Shown here piece after piece: positions 22,316 through 33,371 of a stretch of DNA of 64,000 nucleotides. The stretch lies in assembly GCA_963678675.1 (NCBI GenBank), contig OY783197.1, positions 11,838,304-11,902,303 on the forward strand, given 5' to 3'. How positions within the stretch are numbered: the first letter of the stretch is position 1; every line of letters begins with the position of its first letter. Source of the DNA: Xiphydria camelus (taxonomy: Eukaryota > Arthropoda > Insecta > Hymenoptera > Xiphydriidae). The notes beneath the pieces are model-generated. The model was not told where the DNA came from. It saw nothing but the letters and a program-made list of their open reading frames with translations, and did not search any database. A program made the translations under genes and the position numbers.

Positions 22316-23127
22316 AAGATTTTCATGAAGACTCACGATTTTCTGACATGTCATCTCATACAGGTGCAACCGAAGAGGATTTAGCTCGTGTCCTGTCCGT
22401 AAAAAGATGACTCGATTGACATCGGAGAATGTTAGGCTTGTTACCGAGCGCCTATTACCCACGGTACATTAATTGCAATACGCGCTTCTCGTTTCAACTA
22501 TTCCAGCGTTAAATAACTTTTACTTCTTTCAAGCTAATAACCTTTTATGAACTGTTCGTGGTAGGAGGCAGCGATCGATAATAGCAACTCGTCGTAGACA
22601 AGTTCGTCTATTAAAACTAAAAGTAACTACTACTGCGATAATGTGCCCGAGCCCACGGTCTATTCTGCGATTAACGTTAACGTAATCGTGATTATGCTCG
22701 GGTGTGATGGGTGTTCCAAAAGAGGTAAAGTTGATACTAAACATCGGACGCTCTGTAAGCTGACTTGCTAGTGTATGCTTTGCAACTGGAACATCATCAC
22801 AGGAATAATTTGCCTACGATTAGTCACAATCATTGATCGCTGCCCCCTACGATGAACAATTCGTACAAAAAGTAAATACGTTGAAAGAAGTGAAAGTTAT
22901 TTAACGCTGGAATAGTTGAAACGCGAGAAACGCGTATTGCAATTAATGTACCGTGGGTAATAGGCGCTCGGTGACAAGCCTGACATTTTCCGATGTCCAT
23001 CGAGTCATCGTTTTACGGACAAGACAGGAGCTAGGTCCTTTTCGGTTCCACCTGTACGAGATGACATGTCAGAAAATCGTGAGTCTTCATGAAAATCTTC
23101 TAACCTACTCGTTCTGCAGTAATACAT
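22316..23127. mobile_element. Family F foldback, third copy
   Basis: Inverted arms share gactcacgattttctgacat, gtccgtaaaaagatgactcg and cgcctattacccac with the copy at 7713-8418. The loop (about 22600-22760) carries a segment absent from the 7.7-kb copy, with its own small palindrome (gcccgagcccacgg ... gctcgggtgtg). Confidence 0.72.
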
Positions 23128-23254
23128 AGTATCACTGGAAGCTGAAGCAACAGTTATTGGCAAAAATCGGACACCGGTTTTTAAACACTTGGGGAATCTC
23201 ATCGAAGAAACCCGAATGATTATTTCTTATCACTTCTAGACATGAGTAATCATT

Positions 23255-23410
23255 ATTTATAAATTAACGATTTCGAGGTTAGATGCTTCGATCTCCCGAA
23301 TTGACAGCTACCGGAAGATCAGACGTTTGACACTTTTCGGTCAGCTCGTAAGACCGCAGCGCACTCTCCCGAAGCCAACTCTTAAAGCACCGACCTAACC
23401 ACTTCCGGCC
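23255..23410. repeat. Family H fragment
   Basis: tttcgaggttagatgcttcg + atctcccgaattgaca matches the inner arm of family H at 62101-62200, 62290-62360 and 63790-63950. Confidence 0.6.
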
Positions 23411-23473
23411 AAATGTCAGGGAAATTCAAAATCGGGAGTTTTTGCCAAAGGACATTCGGTATATGTTGTTACA

Positions 23474-23747
23474 TATCGTCGGCTAAATGTGTTAACCTGC
23501 TAACTCTATATTTTACGATTTTTAGGTGTTTTGATACTCAGCAACTTTATGGCTAGACTAGACTAAATAATTTACGTACATTTTATTTAAAAAAAGGTTA
23601 GACAAATACTGACAACTATTGTGTTGAAATCCGTTGTCATATAAGAACTTTTGTATTGAGCAAGACAGTTTTATTCTCGCTTCTGAAAATCTGACTTCAT
23701 GTGAGTTAGCAGGTTAACATATTTAGCCGACGATATATTAACTCGAG
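23474..23747. mobile_element. About 274-bp palindromic MITE
   Basis: The ends atatcgtcggctaaatgtgt and the near-complement acatatttagccgacgatat extend inward through aacctgctaactc/gagttagcaggtt. AT-rich interior, no coding capacity. TSD is ambiguous because the ends sit in TATA-like sequence. Confidence 0.7.
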
Positions 23748-23814
23748 ATGTTTTGGAATAGTTTTAAGAAATCCTTTTGCATGCACCGCTGAAATTTCAC
23801 CCTTACTCGTAAAT

Positions 23815-24965
23815 AAATTTCTAGCACAGCATCGATATTTTGCTGCACTTGTATTCTTCTGGGACTTCCAAAAATAATTATAAAAACCTCATAACCTCAT
23901 ATAATTCAGCCCTATCAAATACAATCTTATCGAGCTGTATCTCATCGAGGAGATTTTTCGACGTAGGTAATGATTCCGAAATATTTCTATGATATTTTGC
24001 AATATTCGCGACTTTATCGAGAAATATATATTATAAGTAAAGGAATGTTTCTAACATACGGTAGTGTTCACGAATATTGTAAAATATTGCAGGAATGTTA
24101 CAGAAAAGTTACTTGCAAAAACGTGCTTCGCGGGGTGTAAATGATGATATTTTGTAATTTCCATCGTTACACCAGAGCGAAGAAGAAATCAAATAGAAGT
24201 GAGGTACATGTACACTTCACGTTTGACAGGTCGGTATATAAATTGGAACTTGTGATAGTATAATACAAAAGAGGAAATATATCGATAAAGAAAAAATAAT
24301 AATAAAGTAGTTGCTCCATTATTGTAATCCAATAATATTGCATCACTTATTTTTCTGCCACGACTTTAATTGCTGATAGTGAAGAAAAATCAAATTTATT
24401 GGTTGATCCATCCACTATCAACGATCAACGTCGTGGCAGAAAAATAAGGGATACAATGGAATTGGATTACAATAATGGAGTAACTAGTTTATTATTATCT
24501 TTTCTCTCTTTATCGATATATTTCCTTTTTCGTATTATACTATCACAAGTTCCAATTTATATACCGACCTGTCGAACGTAAAGTGTACATGTACCTCACT
24601 TCTATTTCATCTCTTCTTCGCCTCTAGTGTAACGATGGAAATTACAAAATATCATCATCATTTACACCCCACAAAGCACGTTTTTGCAAGTAACTTTTCT
24701 GTAACATTTCTGCGATATTTTACAATATTCGTGAACACTACCGTATGTTAGAAATATATATTTCTCGATAAATTCGCGAATGTTGCGAAACATCATAGAA
24801 ACGTTTCGGAATCATTACGTCGAAAGATCTCCTCGATAAGGTACAGCTCGATAAGATTGTACTTGTCAGGGCTGAATTATATGGGGTTTTTATAATTATT
24901 TTAGGAAGTCCCAGAAGAATACAGGTGTAGCATAATATATATCTGTGCTAAAAAGAATAAGGAAT
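23815..24965. mobile_element. Family B foldback, about 570-bp arms
   Basis: The left arm (23815-24385) and right arm (24386-24965) are inverted copies, for example gcaaaaacgtgcttcgcggg against its counterpart near 24670, and aggtacatgtacacttcacg against its counterpart near 24580. Single arms of this family adjoin Tc-like transposase relics at 1141-1420, 39600-40182 and 42469-42640. It is therefore a derivative of that transposon. Confidence 0.78.
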
Positions 24966-24973
24966 ATACCTCG

Positions 24974-25090
24974 ATGAACATTCCGGCTGTGGCAACAGAG
25001 GTTAGAATCAGTAAGACCATGGTAGGGAGGATATTGAAGGATGAACGCACGTCAATGCACTCGAGGCAGCAGATCCAGCTCGCCGAATGA
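24974..25090 (+). pseudogene. Tc1/IS630-type transposase relic, helix-turn-helix segment
   Basis: A 38-codon frame encodes AVATEVRISKTMVGRILKDE followed by RTSMHSRQQIQLAE and a stop. The sequence IS-K-(S/T)-x-VGRILK is the second helix-turn-helix of Tc1-like transposases, which binds the transposon end. The following bases (about 25085-25165) encode pieces of the next segment (CNWFLE-type and VDDPSF-type) in shifted frames. It is a short, frameshifted relic of the transposase also seen at 891-1140 and 41745-42450. Confidence 0.7.
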
Positions 25091-25189
25091 ACTAATGCAA
25101 CTGGTTCTTGGAACAATAAGTGGATGATCCCTCGTTCGAAAGAAACCCCCTCGGGTTCGCATACGATCTGTAACAAATTATAAATAACA

Positions 25190-26802
25190 ATCATGTGGGG
25201 TTTTTATAATTACTTTAGGAAGTCCCAGAAGAATACAGGTGCAGTAAAATATCGATGCTGTGCTAGAAAGAATAAGGAATAACCCTTGAACCCTAATCGG
25301 TATCAGTGATTCCTCATTGACTGTCGTTATACCGGAGACGAAGAACAGATGAAATAGAAGTGAGGTACATGTACACTTCAGGTTTGACAGGTCGGTGTGT
25401 AAATTGGAACTTGGAATAGTACGAAAGAGGAAATATATCGAAAGAGAAAAAATAATGATAAAGTAATTACTTGATTGTTGTGATCCTATTCCATTGCGTT
25501 CATCCCGTGCTCTCGTTCGATTCGTCTCGTGCTCGCATGACGCGGAAAACAAAAAATAGAATAATCACAAAGATATTTGTCCTTCCATCGAAAGTGAGGT
25601 TAAAGCTGTCAGAGGGCAATTAAACTTATCTGATGGCAATTCTTCTGAGATACTGCCGTCTCCTTTCCTGCTCTTTATGCACAGGCAACCAGAGAAACAT
25701 AGCACTGCATCCGTTCACTATATCGATTATTCGAAAAAAATACAAACGATTATTAAACTATACGGAGCGTCTGTCACATTCACCACAATTGAGATTCATA
25801 ACTCCGATTACACTGAATTTTTACTTTTTATTAACAAACGCGTCTGAGGTTCGAAATAAACGCGAGGGATATCGTTTTGCGAATGGAAATATTTTATTAG
25901 CTTTGAAAACCATAACTAAACACATTCAAGGAATATATTCTCCCACACATTCTCACATACATTTGATGACGCATGCGTGTGGCCGCATCCGTGTAGACAT
26001 TTCCAATCATGGCCGACTATCGTCGAAGATAGGCGGAATTTTTCGGGCATTTAGACATATATATATTGCCCGAGAAATCGGATTCTCGACTTTTAGGCGC
26101 AAGGGGCGTGGCTTTGCGTTGCTAAGGAAGAATCTCTGTTAATATTGTGGCGACCCATCGCGTGCGTGGGTCGTGACGTCTTGTGCGTGTCGTTGGCTCT
26201 GCTTCCAGAGATCAAGGTGTCCTGTCATGGGAGTTCCCTTGGTCCAGAAGGTATGCTGCAAGATGATGATCTCCGCTGGATCACGTCGGGGTCACCAATG
26301 TGGCGAAAAGTATGTGGTCGCCATCTAATCGGCGGAGCGTTTCGTTCCGGAGTCGGCCTGTGGACTCGTCAGTAAGGCTAGGCCGACTCCTGCCTTAGAC
26401 GCTCTGTGGTCCTCGGTGAGAGACGGGCAGTTGCGGTCTTATATAGAAACTTGCCCGTTGTTGGACCACTAACGAGAAGCCGAAAGCCGTGGAGTCGAAG
26501 GGCGGCGCCAACTGGCGGCGGGGCGCCGTAGCGCGATGGGTCGCCACAATATGTAACTTATAACATTTATTCTTGTCTCTATCGATAGAGAATAGTCGAT
26601 TTATATGGCGTAACGAAGCATAGTTTTGGTTATAACCATATATTTATTGAGAAAATGGGATGTAAAAATTGAGGGGTGAAGGGGGCAGACATTTGTGGTG
26701 TAAAGAGACACCGGTGCGCGCGCCCGCAGCGATAGCGCTGTCGTCGTCATTCTGACGAACTACTTGAATGAAGATGCCGCGAGACACTAACGTGTCTCTT
26801 GA
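25190..26802. mobile_element. Family J/B composite, copy 2
   Basis: 25190-25540 matches family B, and 25540-26802 matches family J copies 1 and 3 in order. It ends with the stem-loop GAGACACTAACGTGTCTC at 26781-26798 followed by TTGAT. A 403-bp insert at 26146-26548 splits it. The 169-codon plus-strand frame at 25633-26142 runs through repeat sequence and shows no domain; I do not regard it as a gene. Confidence 0.68.
26146..26548. mobile_element. 403-bp LTR-like insertion with ATAT duplication
   Basis: The insert starts TGTGGCGACCCATCGCG and ends with the exact complement. It is flanked by ATAT (26142-26145, 26549-26552). Copies 1 and 3 of family J read straight through this site with one ATAT, which proves the insertion. 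It is GC-rich, has TG...CA ends and an internal tcttatatagaaac that could be a TATA box. The 4-base duplication and these ends suit a solo Ty3/gypsy-type LTR. The unusually long perfect 17-bp terminal repeat also suits a DNA element. Confidence 0.72.
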
Positions 26803-26979
26803 TAATTAAAATTAAAAAATCGAGAATTTAATTAATTCTGAACTTTAATGAGTCCCTTCTTTTATTGTAAAACGTACGAGACTTTTTGAGATAATAAATA
26901 AAAGGTTTCGAGAAAAGAAAAACTCTATAAATTTTAGTTAAATTTCAACTCAAGGGGATTCAAAACGTAGATAGAACTG

Positions 26980-27260
26980 TGGCGGCTGAGTCACGCACGC
27001 CCGAACCGACTCCGGCCGGCTACCTAACCAGCGCGCGTCAAGGGGTTACGGCCGGACCGGGATTAAACTGGACGTTAATCCCCGGTGACATGTCGATTCC
27101 GGTTACCCGACTAGCGCAGGAGGAGTAACGGCCGGACAGGGATTAACCGGGACGTTAATCCTCGACGACGCACCGATTCCGGCTACCTGATCAACGCATC
27201 AGGAATAACGGCCGGACAGGGATTAACCGGAACGTTAATCCCCGATGACGCACAGACGAC
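26980..27260. repeat. GC-rich 80-bp tandem repeat, three units
   Basis: acggccggac(c/a)ggga recurs at 27048, 27128 and 27208, exactly 80 apart. Each is followed by gacgttaatc and a gattccggctac variant. The composition contrasts sharply with the AT-rich flanks. Confidence 0.8.
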
Positions 27261-27335
27261 CATACCGGCTAACGATGCTCACTTGCAGCACACGAGGAGT
27301 GCTCCGATTGGTTCGGCGTAAGGGAACGAGCACCG

Positions 27336-27405
27336 TATAAGAAGGCGTCCCGACGAGCTCGTCAGTCAGAGTCATCGCAGAGTCATCGACGATCAATCGG
27401 TGAGT
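27336..27405 (+). promoter_or_regulatory. Candidate core promoter with nearby splice donor
   Basis: TATAAG at 27336 is followed 28 bases later by TCAGTC (27362-27367), a good arthropod initiator. CGGTGAGTC at about 27398-27406 looks like a 5' splice site. It lies directly downstream of the 80-bp tandem repeats. It may be the promoter of an LTR (a TGTGGCGGC start lies near 26982) or of a host transcript. No coding sequence follows clearly. Confidence 0.4.
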
Positions 27406-27479
27406 CTACATCGAGCGAACATCATCCGCACATCGCCTGCCTAGCGACGCCGAGTCGACTAGTTCACCGACGACCGCAG

Positions 27480-28527
27480 GACTCTCACAGCGTAGTCAAC
27501 GTTTTTCCAGCGCGTGGGATCGCTAGCCGATTCCCACAAAACCAAAGCCACTCTATATGACATACTCGAGTTCATTGTCATTGTCGTTCTCGTCGAGTCT
27601 ACTTGGAAGATCGAATAAGTCTTCTTCTTGCTCTTGTACTTCTCGCGAATTACATATCTTAAGCAGCCGGGTCTTCTTAACGTTCCAGTTGACCACACCG
27701 CATTATAGAGAATGTCGTCTTCTTCTTTGCTTCTTCCAAGACTTTCTCTTTGATAATTCTAAAATATGTTAACAAAAAAAATATTAAAACATCCTACATA
27801 TTGCTGAAAAATTTGATAAAAGTTAAATAGAAACCTATGAATCAGATGATAAAAATAGAAAGAAAATTAAAAATTGGATGTGCAATACAGGAATTAGATT
27901 AGTAGTTCCGAAGTTATTACTATCAAATAAAGTCCAAAAGTATTCCAAATATAATCGGAAATTATACAAACAGTTTTCTAAAATAATTCTATTAACGTTT
28001 GGTTAAAATGCCCTCCCTGGGGACTGCATGCCCTTGAGGGAGGGCTGATAGGGCTCGATGAACCTTGGGTGGAAGCCAGAGAATAAATCTGAAAGCGGAA
28101 GGTCAAGGGGAGAACCTGACTAACAAGGAAAGTTAGGGAACCCGGAAATTCAGAAAATTCCGTCAATCCGTGTGCAAGTAGAGTAGTACTCTTTTGACCG
28201 TTGTTTTGCTGTTTTTGCCATAATAATTATAAATTAACATACACACGAAAGAATGTTCAGTGTTCATTGGTATTTACTGTTCGGGCGCCGTGCGATCAAT
28301 GTTAGATCTCCGCAGGGTCGTAAATCCCGAAGACACTCGTTCGTGACACGGCAAGTTACCAAACATACAGCAAGGCGAATTTTGAACTTTCGACTATTTT
28401 AATTGATCGCGTGGTGAGGTGGTTTAAACCTATCGGTTGATTCAAATGTGTTACCACTGTACGCACTGGTGGGTGTGTTAGTGTAAAAATATATCCTATA
28501 CGATTCTCTCGAGTGAAACACCCTATA
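27480..28527. other. No gene seen; one strong hairpin
   Basis: A GCCCTCCCT ... AGGGAGGGC stem lies near 28010-28045. The short frames at 27459-27772 on both strands have serine-rich composition and no domain. The rest is AT-rich. Confidence 0.35.
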
Positions 28528-30463
28528 TAACATATCGCACACCTAGATCAAAACAGTATCAACTCAAAAAAACGTGTTTTCCAGAAATAACGAAAAACTG
28601 ATTCTTATGCCGATATGTGATAAGGTGTTTATTATTTTCTTTTAATGAATGAACATAGAATTTTAAAGAAAAAGTTAAGATTTAAACTTTTTATTATAAA
28701 TCAACTAGGTAAGCAGAAAATTGGTTTTTTGAGTTACTACTGTTTTGTTAGTCAAATTTTACCTATTCTTTTCACTATTCAGACTTGAATCGCTTTTGTT
28801 GAATTTTTTGAGTTGATTCAGTTTCAACTGAGAGAAAATATTACGTATCGTTTCAACAAAGGTGTAGTTTCTTGTTTAATTTTCCTTTAGCTTGAATGAT
28901 ATATAACAAAGAATTCATAGAAATCTTCTTTTATTGGACATGAAATCTTCCTGAACAAAATGTGAAAAAGTTCTTAAACAATAATAAAGTACAAAAACGA
29001 AACTTCATCTAATTTCTAAAAATTTTTAACGATTCATAAACCTGACTTATACACAAAGAATGTACTAAATTATAATTTATTATTAAGTTTTACCTTTAGC
29101 GTCACTTTTGAAACAACATTTCAAAACCATATTATTATATTCTATCAAAAAGTTCTAACCCTGAAAAAGGGAAGCTTATTCTTACTACTGAGTATAGTTA
29201 TTACAGATTGTCCAAATTAAGAAAAAAAATTACATTTTCATGATATTCAATTTTGACCTCACACATTTTTACCTACTTTAATGTGAGTCCTAACTCATAG
29301 TACTGATTTGGAATAATGTTCTTATCAATTAGTTCTTGAATGTCCTTCCTTTTCGCATTAGACAGAGGGATTCTTTCTTTGTATGCTAGAGTCAAATTAG
29401 CAGAAATCAAGAATTGATTTGTGGTTCGTCTGTTGCGAATAAAAGTCTTTTTGAAGGTTTCGTCTCCAAATTATATTTTATTGAAAAATGCCTGAGGATG
29501 CTCCTTTTCTACTTTAAGGATTTTGATATCATGCCACTTTACTTGATTTCTCTTTTCGTCTATATTAAAGTTATTACACCATGAGTCTTGCAGAGCTTTG
29601 ACATCATAGAATTTATCATGAGTCATTTCTACTACTTTGTAAGGACGTCCAGGTCTTTTTGGCAGTCCGTATCAACGTTGAATGTTTGTGGGGTGGAGAT
29701 TGAACCTGATTTTAAGTATCTCTTAGATTGCAATAATATCGAGCGGTAAGAACCGTTATGTCAAATTTCGTCCACCGTGAGGCGGAACATTCAATAACCA
29801 TGAAAGTGCATCAACTCAAAAATAATCATTCAGAAATTAAAGTGACCTCTTTTTTGCTCAGACGTAATCAAAAAAGTGTATTAACTGTAAAAATGCATTA
29901 TGCTATTTTATTAAAAATGTGATTGATGTGTTTTATCGAGAAATAATGAGACTAAAAAAATTACTCAAGAAAACTGTTGTAACTAGAAATGTCAAAAGTG
30001 TTTGATCAAAACCGAAATAAGTCAAAATAATCATAAAATTTTCACTTACCTGTGTAATCAAAACTGGTACAACTCGAAATCCAGCAGTGCGTAATCGTCA
30101 GTTCGATCACGATTTAGTCACCAACACTGTAGTAACTCCAAACGATGCTGAACAAATTCACGAATTACACCAACAAAACTATTACAACTCGAAATAACAC
30201 AGTTTAGGACTATCAATATACATGCACCCTTCTCGTTGTCACGGCAGAAACTAAAAATGTAACGGTGTTCGTGGAGCGGTTATGTGCACATATATTCAAC
30301 AAAATTGACTTATAGCGCCATTTTTCGAAAACTAATCAAGATATCGGTAAATCTGTTTTATTGGTTCATGGAGTTTCGTTTGTAGAATCGGAATAAACGG
30401 TTAACTAAAAAAATTCATTTGATGAGTTGATACTGTTTTGATCTAGGGGTGTGTGCGATATGT
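28528..30463. mobile_element. 1.9-kb DNA transposon relic of unassigned family
   Basis: TIRs start CATATCGCACAC and continue ctagatcaaaacagtatcaa + ctca; the right end is the inverted equivalent with a 3-base difference. Subterminal words of the form caactc(g/a)aaa recur on the right (gtacaactcgaaatc, attacaactcgaaat, tagtaactccaaac), and inverted forms on the left (ttttgagttactactg, ttttgagttgattcag). These are likely transposase-binding sites. A degraded minus-strand coding region lies inside. The target duplication is not clear. Confidence 0.72.
29273..29668 (-). pseudogene. Transposon-encoded protein relic, unrecognised family
   Basis: Minus strand: GLPKRPGRPYKVVEMTHDKF, then KALQDSWCNNFNIDEKRN, QVKWHDIKILKVEKEHPQAF, a frameshift with a stop, then DETFKKTFIRNRRTTN, LAYKERIPLSNAKRKDIQEL and IDKNIIPNQYYE, ending in TAG at 29273-29275. 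The composition and the two coherent frames separated by one break show real coding origin. The closing IPLS-KRKDIQELI-NIIP-YY pattern reminds me of unnamed repeat-encoded insect proteins, but I know of no function. No DDE residues are recognisable. It lies inside the TIR element at 28528-30463. Confidence 0.55.
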
Positions 30464-30650
30464 AGATAATATAAGCGTCAGAATTAATACCCACCAAATG
30501 GGAAACATAAGTTATAGAATAAAAAATTTAATTGTCCGCTCTCGTGCAGTATAATAGAAGGATCTTAGCGTAATTTCCATTTCTAACTTTGTGTTTGTTA
30601 GCTTCTGTATCTATCAACTATAGCGCAATATTATAATAATCGAATGCCAA
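30464..30650. other. No gene seen
   Basis: Short AT-rich spacer with no repeat matches noted. Confidence 0.3.
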
Positions 30651-30870
30651 GTATTCACCAATTTTTGTTCAAGCATGGGTTCGCGAAGAACCATGCTGAA
30701 CATTGGTGGCCTGTTTTGGTATGATCATTTGTTATTTCGATGTTGATAACTTTTGTTAGGGTTGATAAAGAGTGATTTGCAAGATAGGTAACAGGAGATG
30801 TCTGAAGGATTAGTCGAAGTTCTCACACGCCCTTCTGCGTCTCTTATATCACCCACCTTGAAAAATACTT
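30651..30870 (-). repeat. Family G repeat, copy 1, possibly of coding origin
   Basis: Inverted relative of 58935-59135. On the minus strand it reads VFFKVGDIRDAEGRVRTSTN followed by PSD; the other copy, on the plus strand, reads IFFRVGDIRDAYVRVKTSIN followed by PSY. Both then break down with stops. The shared frame suggests a relic of a coding sequence that I cannot identify. Confidence 0.45.
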
Positions 30871-31057
30871 GGTACAGAGCCTTGACGCTACATTCAGGTA
30901 TCAATACTTTTTTAAGTGAATTTTTTTTAAAGGGAAGCAAAACACGATGTGCAATTTTTATTGGGTATTATAAACATCCAATTTCTATAAGCTGTATTCT
31001 TGCCTTATGACATATAATATTCTGATGTTACAAAATGATGTTTAATCACTTCAAAAA

Positions 31058-31200
31058 ACACCTTTAGTATAAAAAAAAACTCGGCCAAATACTTTTGCAT
31101 TATTCACATTGCTCTACGAAAAAAGGTTAACTCGTTCCTTTGAAACAAAGAAATTCACGAAATCAGTTATTTTTATGAAATACAAAAAATAAAAATACTA
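31058..31200. repeat. Family O single arm
   Basis: aaaaacacctttagtataaa, caaatacttttgcatt and aattcacgaaatcagttatt match the arms at 17592-18192. Confidence 0.6.
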
Positions 31201-31713
31201 CCCAGATAGTACGAGTAATCAGAAAGAGTTCTAGAACAATTGAGTTTGCAAGTTTCTTAATGGGTTACACCACTGAAATTTTCAAGAAATCAACAAAATT
31301 TTTTTGGCTGAAAATACTCTCTATGTTATACAAAATTATATGTCGCTAGTTACAAATCGATATCTAAAGTGCAAGAGCAATTTTTGAAGTGTAGAAACAG
31401 AGACGTGCACAAGCGCGTAATGTTCTTGCGAAACTTTAAGGGGTGGTCTGAAAATAAATTTTTTTAATTTCCTTTTCTTATAGTAAAACATTTAAAGAAT
31501 GTGTCAAAATTTGAAATTAATCGGAGCAAAACTCTCAGTCATACATCTTTCAGTCTCCGCTCCTCTAATGCTGCGGTGCGGCAAGAACTCGGCGCTTTAA
31601 ACGCTTGTTTCTCGAAACCAAGTTTTAAAAGTTCGTGGATATCGTCAATTAAAAACTACTGCACCGATTCTTTTCAAATTTTGTATACACTTTCTACATA
31701 TAAAATATCCCTA

Positions 31714-33371
31714 GGGTAGGCGTACCAGTTATAGCCAATTTATATTTTGTAAAGAATTAACATGTCGTTACGTTCTATGATGCTAAATGATAGATTGTGC
31801 AGTTTTCTTACAGCAATTCGTGAAAGAAAATATAACGATCTTTCCGTAAAATGAAAAAAAAACATAAAAAGGAAAAACTACCGATTTTCCTATTATAGCC
31901 ACTTCATCACCATTAATAGCCAGGTGTATGTACTATATTTAGCCACCACACTTAAATTCAATTGAAATTAATAAATAGGGAATTGAATGGAATTGCTAAC
32001 AACGATATCAAGATTAAATGAATCAAAAAAGAAGTGCAACGATTATTTATAACATATGTATATTTAGGTATTGGTATAGTAACACACATTTGGTGTACAG
32101 GGAATTAAAAAACCTCGAGAATTTATACTTTTTCTGGCTCTGGTATTATTTCAATGACATTGTCAGATGAATACTATATAATATCAGCTACATCTGGCCA
32201 TTTTCAGTACAGTCCACTTTTTCCATCGCTGAGCACTGTACATCATTTTTATCTGTTTGCAAAATCTTAGCGGGATAATAGTCTTTATCACATTGGATGA
32301 TAACATAAGAATCCACATCCAAATTTTTAGCTTCATCTTTTGTCCTCGACGTATATTTAGTCTTATTTACCATATCCTTAACCAGTTCATTTTGATCACG
32401 GTTTGGTATGGTTTGGTTTATTGATACTAGATCTCTGTCACGTTTAGTCTCTTTTTTACATTTATTTTTTGTTTTTGTTTCCATCGTCTCTTTGTTTGGC
32501 TTGCTTTTCTTCTTCTCTTCTTTCTTTCGTTTTCGTTCATTTTCTCCTCTTCTTTTCATGACAATTTATCAGCTTTAGCTTGAGCTATCTGAATCCACAT
32601 ATCGGTGGTCAAAACTGAGGACAAATTTTCCTTTTTCCGCTTTTTGATTGATTGTTTAGGATGGGGATATTTAAGAACATCTTGCTGAATATCATTCAGG
32701 TTATTTTTAGGGTTTATAACTATATTCTGATGAATTCTAATTGACCTGTTTGGCATCTGCGTAAGTTATATTGGGAAGTGGTTATATTGACGAATAGGAC
32801 CTTTACCTATTCCTTTGCATAGATCTATATTCCTTTGTTTTTTTCTTTTCTGTGTGACGGTGCCATTTTCAACAAAATAATAAAGCTAAAAAATAACCTG
32901 GCTAAAATCGGCGCAACATTTATCTAAATATAGCCATCTCAGTGGCTATACATGGAAAAATGTCTTATATGTGTTCTCTATTTATAACCACTGTTAATTT
33001 AGAGAAACACATGCCTAAAAATCACTAAATAAACATATTTGTATATGCACAAATATCATATAAATGTACAGACAACCATTTATATAGCGGCAATATTACC
33101 AAATATTAATTATAAAATTTGTTGTTTACCTGTGTGCTTAAGCAAACCGATACAAATTCGTAAGAATACGATAAGCCGGGAAACACATCTGCGTAAATTT
33201 TTAGATTAGACTCACAGTTGCCATGCGCCCGTGTCACGTCAGGCTAGACGTTTGATCGGCGATGTTAAACCTTAAGGAGAGGCAATTTAAAGCACATATC
33301 TTAGCTATAAGACTAAAACTTGGGAAGTGGCTATAACTGGAACACAGTGGCTATAACTGGTACACCTACCC
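31714..33371. mobile_element. 1.66-kb pogo/Tigger-like transposon relic
   Basis: TIRs GGGTAGGCGTACCAGTTATA and the near-complement at the right end are flanked by TA (31712-31713, 33372-33373). The motif tatagcca/tggctata recurs in both subterminal regions (for example two copies of gtggctataactgg at 33327-33360), an arrangement typical of transposase-binding sites. A degraded transposase 3' end lies inside on the minus strand. Confidence 0.78.
32123..32757 (-). pseudogene. pogo/Tigger-like transposase relic, C-terminal region
   Basis: Two minus-strand frames: 32757-32556 begins MPNRSIRIHQNIVINPKNNL, and 32559-32188 has a very basic Lys/Glu-rich stretch followed by DVDSYVIIQCDKDYYPAKIL. After one frameshift near 32195 it continues WPDVADII, a stop, YSSDNVIEIIPEPEKV and TAA at 32123-32125. 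The VGSYV-x-YYPAKI...WPD...D-I-EIIPEP layout is the C-terminal domain often attached to insect pogo/Tigger-type (DDE_1) transposases. The catalytic core is absent. A possible splice acceptor (ttacgcag) precedes the first frame. It is inactive: stop, frameshift and missing core. Confidence 0.6.

Noticed and set aside
25633..26142. 169-codon plus-strand reading frame, the longest in the window
   Set aside because: It lies wholly inside family J repeat sequence, has no domain, and the other copies do not keep the frame open.
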